Shown here piece by piece: positions 55,748-64,000 of a stretch of 64,000 nucleotides of DNA. The DNA lies in NCBI GenBank assembly GCA_016617855.1, contig JAECUM010017531.1:35307-99306 (forward strand), given 5' to 3'. The notes under the pieces are model-generated. The model was not told where the DNA came from. It made no database searches and was given only the letters and a program-made list of their open reading frames with translations. Source of the stretch: Megalonaias nervosa (taxonomy: Eukaryota; Mollusca; Bivalvia; Unionida; Unionidae). Position 1 is the first letter of the stretch. Each line of letters begins with the position of its first letter. A program made the position numbers and the translations under genes.

Positions 55748-56361
55748 ACAGCCTCAGCAATAACCTATCCTTTGAAATATATAATACCCTGTATCACTCA
55801 GCTCACCAATCTAAATAGTGGCATGATCTTCAACAAAGATGTTCTGTCACATGACAGAGATCACCTAGAAAAACAGACAATGTGAACAGAAGGCATGCTG
55901 GTTTGTACTTTTAGCAAGCATGTTAGCAGGTTTGTTGAAAACTATGCTTTTTCCAAATCTAAAGATATGAGGGAAATTGACGTTTTCATTCACCTCATTT
56001 CCTTCATGCCAGTACACCATGGCAACAGGTTAAAGGTGCATGACTACAGAGGAGCTAATCCCCCATCCCTGACTGATAGATTACAATGTCACTATATCCA
56101 AAACTCCAAGATCCACAAGATTTTTGCCTGTAAAAAATCTGTGAGGCATAAACCTACTTATGGGCTGATGATAAACAGCAGTATGTCCTCCTTCTACTAC
56201 AGGGACACGCACACGGTAAACAGTGGATACCATTGACACCACACTCAAGACTGTGTCTCTGGTTAGTTATTGCAGTCCCTATTGTGATTGGCCAATAAAT
56301 CACTGCTTTACAGTTCTGCCTGATTTTGATTGCAGGAAATTTTATTAACTGTTGACTGTCT

Positions 56362-56514
56362 ATGAAAGCAAACAAGCATGATGAAATCCATGTCCTGGCT
56401 GAAGCAAAGCTCAACACAATTGCCAATCACATATCAAAGGTGCTAAATGATAGTACCAATTCCGAGGAAGAGTTGAAGCTCATCGTCTATAAAGTTGACA
56501 GTACACAACTTTGA
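56362..56514 (+). pseudogene. Possible remnant of a Polinton-like small membrane protein
   Basis: A 50-codon ORF (MKANKHDEIHVLAEAKLNTI..., ISKVLND, EEELKLI). It resembles the C-terminal helices of the protein at 5,811-6,173 (KLNEY..., ISAYLDD, ISDEEFVTI) and, as I recall it, the family consensus. No hydrophobic N-terminus is left. If real, it is debris of an older, related element. The match is short. Confidence 0.4.
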
Positions 56515-57928
56515 AAAATGCTCATTATTAAGAAGTAGGCCATTTTATAGTGGGTGAGTATAAGGAATATTATTGTAAAATTCCTAGTTTCTTATGGCAT
56601 TTTTGTGAGCTTTGATACAGTATCATCAGGGCCTGCCTGAACAGCCATGGGAACTGCTGCATATGGTAATCATGATGACAAGCATTTGAAAAAATTACCC
56701 ATCTGAGGCCTTTGCAAGCTACTGACAGCTGAGCATGGGATGGAGTTGTATATTTGCTTTGCCACATGAATGTTGCAAGGTCATTATGATGTGGCACTGG
56801 AGTTTAGTATTCTGTGATGCCCATTCATAATGTACTTATGGAACAGTTGTATCATTTTTTGCATTACTATACTGGGATAAAATAGTGAGCCTTAAAGGTC
56901 AGCACAGCAGATATTGTCTTTCTCTTTACAAATAATATTATCAGCAGCAGCCACAGACATGCTGACATGTTAACAATACGGGGATTGTCTCACTAGGCAT
57001 AAAAAAGAAATGATGCTCTTGCACTCGCACCTCGTGCATTTTTTTTCAGCACGTGTGCAAGCACTTCTTTTTTTTCCAGATGATGTTGCTTAATTATCTT
57101 CACAAAACACTTCTTTGATCAGCGAGTGATGCCGGCAGATATAAAGCAAAATTATCTGCTCATTCTCAGATAAAGTTGCCCGTTCAGGTGTTGATTGCTA
57201 ATGAGCAGAATTTGTTTTTTCATGATGTCCATTAACAAATGAGAGGAGCAAACACTAGATGAATAGATTTCCTGTTTTTCAGCACTGAAATTGGATAAAA
57301 GGTTCAATACATTCCTTAGTTTTTCATTGAAATGCAATAGTAAACATGAAATGTATGAAACATCACTTATCTGTCTGATGATAATAAAATATTTAATGCA
57401 GATATGTGGAGCAGTTCCACAATATATCCAAACCAGTATCAACTGGCTTTACATTGTTGTTGAAATGCTGTCATCATGAATTTGTAATTAATAAAGCTTG
57501 TCACTGAAAATTATCGCTGTTAAAAAATATGGTCACTTGATGTTTACATCCCTGACTCATTAACCTTGTTGGCAGCTTCATTTGCATATGAAAAGGCTGT
57601 CATGTGATAGTATAAAGGCAGTAAGAGTTTTACATATCTCAGTTATAGATGTGTCTGATATAAGTCTCTGATGTAAATAAATTAATGCAGTTTTTAGAAT
57701 TTAATTGATTTTGGGAATCCGAAGCAGACAAAGGCATATTCAAATGATTTATCCTATGTTAAATAAATAGAATAATAAGTGGAATAAATAGAGAGCAACA
57801 CAGATTTAAGAGGTGCTTTAGTAATCTTGAGATAGGCAGATGGGGGCAGGGGACTAGAAAAATACTTGAAGCAGAGTCAAGGGCATTGAAATAAGGAAAG
57901 GGAATGTCCTCTGTTTCTATCTAGCTGG

Positions 57929-57931
<3 letters not shown>
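56515..57931. other. No gene recognised
   Basis: AT-rich DNA. The minus ORF at 57,152-57,442 was considered as a caspase prodomain exon and rejected. Confidence 0.4.

Positions 57932-57977
<46 letters not shown>
57932..57977. repeat. (AT)n microsatellite
   Basis: About 22 AT dinucleotides followed by gatatagatata. Confidence 0.95.
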
Positions 57978-57978
<1 letters not shown>

Positions 57979-58287
57979 TATATAGATATACATCCTGCTA
58001 TAACAAGATGGTCAGGGTCCACAAAGTGTCATTGTGTTATGTAAAGTATAATGCAATATCAAAACTGAATAAAATATTGCATTATACAAGATGGAAAATA
58101 AAACTGCTCAATGACAAGAGTTACCAACTTAAAAAAAGTTATGCATATTACATGAGAAATAATTAAAACAGTGATTACATATTTAATATTTATTTCTGTT
58201 GCAGAGAACCATGCATTGGTGCATACATTTACGTATATAAGAAAATTAGAAACTGAATAGTGTAAATTATTAGAGTACACTGTACAT

Positions 58288-58610
58288 GGACTGCTCTGGT
58301 GGCCTAAGTGGTTAGAGCATCTGCCTCAGATGCAGTTGGTCACTGGTTCAAACCCCAGCCAAGTCATTCCAAAGACTTATAAAAATGGTACAAGCAGCTG
58401 CTTTGCTTGGCACTCAGCATTAAGAGGTTAGTGTTAGGACTGGTCGGCCTAGTGTCAGAATAATATGACTGGATGGGACATGATGCTATGTGACTGTGGC
58501 ATGGTGCCCCAAAGCTAGACATCACTATAAACTTCCACACTGCAGACATCATAGTGATATGGCTGGAAAATTGTTAAAGCTACATTAAAAACTCAACTCA
58601 CACACACGTT
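58288..58610 (+). mobile_element. tRNA-derived SINE
   Basis: Head ggtggcctaagtggttagag (A box) with B box ggttcaaacccc about 45 bases on, a unique body, and a tail ctacattaaaaactcaactc followed by (CA)-rich sequence. Confidence 0.8.
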
Positions 58611-59049
58611 AGGGTATTTTTATTCACCAGTTGATCTCATTGTATTGATAATAGTGAAATCTGTGCAAGAAGAACCAATTTTATAATTTTTCAGCTAGAT
58701 TTCATTTCAATCCAAATACTTCATTTCTTGTTAGTACACTCACGCTACCTTATGAAACACAGTAAAATGCATAAATTAAACATTTGGAGTTTTCTATAAA
58801 AAAAAAAGACACCTGTACTCAGGATTGAAACTGAACATTTAAGTTTTAACTGAAATTTGCATATGAGGTCAGTTGTAATGGTAATGTACTTGAAAAGAAC
58901 TATTAAGCAGGTGTCAAAACTTCTTTAACCAAGTTTGCAAGTAAACCATTTGAATAGATTGATCTCAAAGTAGTTATTCTCTAAAAAAAAAAAATAGGGA
59001 AACATAAGCACCATATTGATTTGAACTAATGTTAATAATTAGGACTAAA

Positions 59050-59290
59050 GTGGTCTACAGTGCTGGCCTTTTACCGATCAATACCATGTCACCTCTGACC
59101 ACATGGGTTTGAGTCTCCAGCCCAGCTAGTGTGTGTATATGACAAAGCTGCTAGTAGTAGTAGCTATCTGTGGACCAGTGGTTTTTGTTGGGGGTTTTCG
59201 TGACTTCTTCCTCCACCAGCTAAACTGGCCACCATGTATAGCCTATCTTGCACTGATAAATGAAGTAAAACCCAATAAACAACATAACGA
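59050..59290 (+). mobile_element. tRNA-derived SINE, family of 41,836
   Basis: Head agtggtctacagtgctgg, B box gggtttgagtctcc, body ttcttcctccaccag and ccaccatgtatagcctatct, and a tail with aaacccaataaacaac. Plus orientation. Confidence 0.75.
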
Positions 59291-60184
59291 CAAATCCCAC
59301 CATCTGTAACACTGAAATGGTTCTGTTCCAGTTGGTGTTGACATGTAAGTTAGCACTACAATAACAAGTAGTCTGCATATATGTGAGCAATTTGAAGCTA
59401 ATGTCAGCATTTCTCACTAGAAAACAAAAAGAAGTCAGATTTTAAAGCATAGTAGTATATCCATATGGTGAGTCAAAGACTTGCAGGAAAGACAAAATGT
59501 GGGGTTATATTTATACATATATATGTATTTATGGAAGTAACTTGGGTAAGATGAAAAGGGGGATGGGATTACATGTATGTGCCAATGATCAAATCTGCTC
59601 TGGGGCAATTTGGATGATGAACTTATTTCAAGAATGGAACTATGTGGTGCATAGATGTGTGTGACATTTGACTGAACATGCATTGGTGGTCTATTGTTTC
59701 CCCTTGAATAGGTACCATAGATAAATTAATTGATTTATACATTCAGGTGAAAAACTTCATTCAGCAATGGCATTATTAGATGCTTGGATATGAGTGCCAG
59801 GTGACTTAGCAGACATCTGTTGGCTGTTGCTTATCCTGGATTTACAAAATGATTATAATCAGGATACATTGAATACAAACACAAAGATCTTATTGTTAAC
59901 ATTGTAGTAAATGAAAGCACACTTTCTTTTAAAGTATGATAATTTTTGCAAGGCACATTAACACAGAAAATGAGCCAATTTAAGGCATTTTTATGTTTAT
60001 TTTTGTATTTAAAGTATAGCAGTTCCATTTTTGTGTCAAAAAATACTGAATTCTTTCTGCCAAACCAGTATGTTTCACCTTCAACATGTACATGTGTTTG
60101 TATGCATGCATGCACATCAGCACAATACTGCCTATATGGTGTAAATAAAAAGGTGTTTAAAAGATGTTAACTGTAAAGAACAGC
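59291..60184. other. No gene recognised
   Basis: Opposing ORFs at 59,831-60,170 overlap and lack recognisable domains. Confidence 0.4.
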
Positions 60185-60300
60185 ACAAATATTTTAGGAA
60201 GATAAACTGTCCCAAAATAAATGTACAATAAACTGTCCCAAATAAATGTACAGTATACTGTCCCAAATAAATGTACAATAAACTGTGCCAAATGTACAAG
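60185..60300. repeat. About 25-28-bp tandem repeat
   Basis: Four units of aaactgtcccaaataaatgt plus aca. Confidence 0.85.
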
Positions 60301-60319
60301 TCAATATAAATAATTTGCA

Positions 60320-61190
60320 CAAGTGCTTTGAGCAAGGTATTGAGTAAGCACTGTATTCAGTCAGTACTTCACAGGTATTGAATAAGCACTGTATTCAGCC
60401 TGTACTTCACAGGTATTGAATAAGTGCTGGATTCAGTCTGTACTTCACCATTAAGTATTGAATAAGCACTGGATTCAGTCTGTACTTCACCATTAAGTAT
60501 TGAATAAGCACTGGATTCAGTCTGTACTTCAAAGCTAGGTATTGAATAAGCACTGGATTCAGTCTGTACTTCACAGCTAGGTATTGAATAAGCACTGGAT
60601 TCAGTCTGTACTTCACAGTTAGGTATTAAATTAGCATATGATACAGTCATTACTTCCCAGGTATTAAATAAGAATATCATGCAGTCAGTACTTCACAATT
60701 AGGTATTAAATATAAGCACACAATATATACAGTCAGTACTTCATAATTATATATTAAATAGGAACCTCATACAGTCAGTCACAATTAGGTATTAAATAAG
60801 AACACAGTACAGTCAGTACATTACAATTAGGTATTAAATAAACACATGATACAGTCAATACTTAATGTTTAGGTATTAAATAAACACATGATACAGTCCA
60901 TGCTTCACAATTAGGTATTAAATACATACAGTCAGTACTTTGCAATTAGGTATTAAATAAACAACAATAGTTAGTAGTTTACAATTAGGTATTAAATAAT
61001 CACATGATACAGTCAGTACTTCACAATTAGGTATTAAATAAACACACAATAGTTAGTAGTTTACAATTAGGTAATAAATAATCACATGATACAGTTAGTA
61101 CTTCACAATTAGGTAATAAATAATCACATGATACAGTCAGTACTTCACAATTAGGTATTAAATAATCACATGATACTTTCAGTACTTCAT
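60320..61190. repeat. About 42-bp tandem array with two monomer types
   Basis: About 20 units. The left third is tattgaataagcactggatt plus cagtctgtacttcacagc; the right two thirds shift to tattaaataatcacatgata plus cagtcagtacttcacaat. The 14-codon period keeps repeat ORFs open. Confidence 0.9.
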
Positions 61191-62189
61191 AATAAAGTTT
61201 TAAATTTGATGATTGCATGAAGAGTATATGAGTTATCACGTCAGCAGATAGAGCGATTAAGTCAAAATCTTCAATGTGGTCCTGTAAGCTGTCTGTCCCT
61301 ACTTTACAGGATGAAATATGAAATAAAATTGTTTTCCTTAATATCACATCCTATTGTTGGCTTCCATATCTGAAATTTTGGTGGGAATCTCAAAGATTGA
61401 AAGATAATTATAGAAATGAATTATTTAATTTATGCAAAAGTTTATCAAAAAGTATGAAAATACCATGTTTATATTGTTTTACATTGGTCTTTGATAAAAA
61501 AAAAATGACACAAAAATTTATATTGTACTCAGAATATGAAGGCAGTCAAAAAGTGGGAGTTGAAGATATTAACTTGAGAAAAGGCCCATGTCAAATTTGC
61601 TTTTCCTGTGTTTAGTTGAAATCACGAGCAATGGAGTGATTATTGCCTGAATCACCCCTACACTGGATCCTGTTATATGGATAATATACTTAAGATGATT
61701 ACACAATTTTACCCCTTGGTAAGTATGGTGTGTACAACCTAATTGATTGTAGCCATCTGTACTGAATAAAACTGGCTCTTTTGATGGCTTGCTTAAAAAC
61801 TATAATAAGACATTTCTTGATGCTGAATTCCACATGCCATGTATAGCTCCCATCTTACCAGTGTGTAAATGTCTTTCTGGAATATTAGATGACCTTGAAA
61901 GCTGTTGAATGATTGATATACAACAGTTGTCAGCAAAGAGGCTAATGGCTGAAGGCAAGTTATTGACAATGCCAGTAATGTATAATAAAAACAAAGTTGG
62001 GCCTATAAGAACTGCCCCCTTATGAGTGTCAGATGTTACATGAGCAGTTGCTGATGTGGCACCATAAACACAGCTTGTTACTACCTACTGTGAGGTATCT
62101 CCTGGAATCCCCTTCAGGCTTGGGAATATAGAATAGGCCCGATACACTTTCCTGCATGTGGTAATAGGTAATTATGGGATTCAGGAACT
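61191..62189. other. No gene recognised
   Basis: The 72-codon ORF at 61,397 has no recognisable domain. Confidence 0.4.
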
Positions 62190-62380
62190 GTGGTGGCTCA
62201 GTGGCTAGCATGTCAGACTTGTGACCAAAAGGGTGCTGGTTCAAATCCTTCTGTTGGATGAGCCTGGGACAGCTAGCTTTTGGGGGGAAGGCACTTTACT
62301 TCAGTGCTCCAGCACTAAATAACCTACTTGTGTTGCTGTGCCATAAAACGCCAGCGACTCCATGGTATGATAACAGCTTA
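62190..62380 (+). mobile_element. tRNA-derived SINE
   Basis: A box tggctcagtggctagcat and B box ggttcaaatcc about 50 bases on. The body runs to 'ccataaaacgccagcgactcc'. Confidence 0.7.
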
Positions 62381-62895
62381 TTGTGTGAAAATATCTGGTG
62401 AGGAGCTTTGTTGAAAGCTTTAGCAAAATCAAAAATATTATTCACTATTTGCTTTGGTTCTTTTCATGGCCATTGGTCATCATTGGTCTGATTCTGTTTG
62501 ACAGGACCTTTTGGCTAGCTGTTAAGCCTCAAATGACCATCATAATGAAAAGCTGCTGTTATGGAAACCGATTTATTGATCTATCTGTTATTCACAAAGC
62601 CAAAGAGGTGAGAAATCATTTTACAAGTTTCAAAAATTTCATTGAAATTGAACATAAATGTAAGATTCTGTTTATCACATGAAAAAAATTGTAAATAAAT
62701 ATTTTAAAAATTGCGTTGGCTTCAAAATATAATCTGGCACTGCTGTTTATAGGTCCATATGATACACTTAACTAGTATGACATTGATAATATTACACATT
62801 CATTATAGCATACTTGTAATATGACACACTAGTATGATGTCATATGTGATACTTTGCAAATAAAACAACTCTAAAAATGTTGTAGCAGACACTTG
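62381..62895. other. No gene recognised
   Basis: AT-rich. The ORF at 62,398 is unassigned. Confidence 0.4.
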
Positions 62896-63030
62896 ACTAC
62901 CCACAGTAGTTCAGTTGGTATTGTGTCTGCCTTGTAATCAATTAAGGGTTGCTAGTTCCATACCTGCAGCCCATATTGACTGCCCTGATGTGTCTGAAAT
63001 TGGAAAAGGCATTTAACCCCATATCCTTCG
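62896..63030 (+). mobile_element. tRNA-derived SINE fragment
   Basis: A box tagttcagttggtattg and B box tagttccatacc, then a short body ending at the AT/GA microsatellite. Confidence 0.6.
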
Positions 63031-63044
63031 CATGATATAGCAAT

Positions 63045-63063
63045 ATATGTATGTATGTATGTA

Positions 63064-63151
<88 letters not shown>
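63045..63151. repeat. Compound microsatellite (GTAT)n-(AT)n-(AG)n
   Basis: Consecutive tgta, ta and ag runs. The Ser/Leu and Tyr/Ile ORFs on the minus strand are translation of it. Confidence 0.95.
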
Positions 63152-63154
<3 letters not shown>

Positions 63155-63694
63155 GTGCATAAGCATGATGAGATAGAATAGTCACATATCTAATGGCAAG
63201 GGATCAGAATTGTTAAAAATTCTGCATTAAAGATTTTGAAAGTCAGAAGCACTGATTATACAGACAAGCACTCACATGCAAGTGAGATATTTTGTCCCAT
63301 AGAAACAATTTCATTAAACACTTAAAACACGTTCTACAGATGTAAAAATATTGCATTTCAAAACTACTGTTGTCTGAATTGTGCTCATGTCTGTACAAAT
63401 CTTTCATGTTCTACACTGATGAAGTTGAATGTCTGCCACATCGGTGGATTTAGATTTTATGGGTTATGATCGGCATAGTAGTGCATCAGACATGTTTGCA
63501 AATAACGTTAAAACCATTTGCATTTTGCATAAGAAGAGAGTGTATTCTTTAGAAATAAAATCAATAGTAGTAACCACACAGTCTTGAAAGAAGTGTTTCG
63601 CTTTGATGCTACCATAATTCATAAAAAATTGACAGTTGGAACAAATTGTTCTGTTGAACTGTTATTTGTTTGGTCATAGCTTATATAAAATATT
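63152..63694. other. No gene recognised
   Basis: AT-rich DNA without supported ORFs. Confidence 0.4.
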
Positions 63695-64000
63695 AATTTC
63701 ACTTGCAAATAAAAGACATCATCCCTTAGACTAATCCCTCTTCTTAATTTTACTTAATATAAAAGACATCTTTCCATTGATTAATCCCACTTCTTAATTT
63801 CACTTGCATATAAAAGACATCTTTCCATTGATTAATCCCACTTCTTAATTTCACTTGCATATAAAAGACATCTTTCCATTGATTAATCTCACTTCTTAAT
63901 TTCACTTGCATATAAAAGACATCTTTCCATTGATTAATCCCACTTCTTAATTTCACTTGCATATAAAAGACATCTTTCCATTGATTAATCCCACTTCTTA
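63695..64000. repeat. 51-bp tandem array running off the window
   Basis: Six near-identical units of ttaatcccacttcttaattt plus cacttgcatataaaagacat and ctttccattga. The first two are diverged and the last four almost identical. The minus ORF of 17-residue repeats follows from the 51-base period. Confidence 0.9.

Noticed and set aside
57152..57442. Minus ORF considered as a CARD-type prodomain exon of the caspase
   Set aside because: The helix pattern is only vaguely suggestive, the frame stops before a full domain, and no splice donor joins it in phase 0 to the exon at 50,866.
62942..63185. Ser/Leu and Tyr/Ile repeat ORFs
   Set aside because: Direct translation of adjacent AG and AT microsatellites.

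Overview
The window is animal genomic DNA, most likely from a mollusc or another lophotrochozoan. It carries an inserted virus-like element at its left end. The host assignment is an inference. It rests on long-intron gene structure, several tRNA-derived SINE families, many short-monomer tandem arrays, MITEs, RTE-like and DIRS-like retroelement debris, and dispersed 'gaccttgacc' and 'ggccatcttgaa' repeats of the kind common in mollusc genomes.

Region 1 (1 to about 11,612) is the right-hand part of a Polinton/adintovirus-like element, a large eukaryotic DNA transposon that encodes virus capsid genes. The replication gene, a B-family DNA polymerase, runs off the left window edge on the minus strand. 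Divergent from it on the plus strand are a small zinc-binding protein and an HNH endonuclease. A long minus-strand capsid module follows, read from 11,413 down to 4,318: a Pro/Gln-rich virion protein, a small basic core protein, the double-jelly-roll major capsid protein, a hydrophobic virion protein with a 14-residue C-terminal repeat, an adenain-type cysteine protease, a phage-like tail-fibre protein, a small membrane protein and a penton/spike-like protein. Integrase and packaging ATPase are not in the window and are expected to the left. Four clear frameshifts all lie in A/T runs of 5-6 bases, and the core gene has one in-frame TAG. The copy is therefore either freshly decayed or partly mis-assembled. 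Between 3,300 and 4,000 it carries a TA-flanked inverted-repeat element and a tRNA-like, Pol III-type unit.

Region 2 (about 11.6 to 64 kb) is host DNA. Its one clear gene is a caspase on the minus strand. Five 3'-terminal exons (50,866-50,644; 41,256-41,048; 30,076-29,857; 21,943-21,563; 16,179-15,896) have GT-AG borders and matching phases and give 438 codons plus a stop over 35 kb. The p20 and p10 subunits are joined by a linker made of three roughly 40-residue repeats, and residues around the active site and S1 pocket are unusual. The 5' exon(s) were not found.

The rest is intron or intergenic DNA filled with repeats: a 29-bp array with a 290-bp higher-order period, a 30-bp array split by a SINE, nested inverted-repeat transposons (including a perfect 69-bp-arm palindrome inside a MITE with an empty-site copy elsewhere in the window), a 5'-truncated RTE-like LINE, a DIRS-like RNase H remnant, microsatellites and several SINEs.
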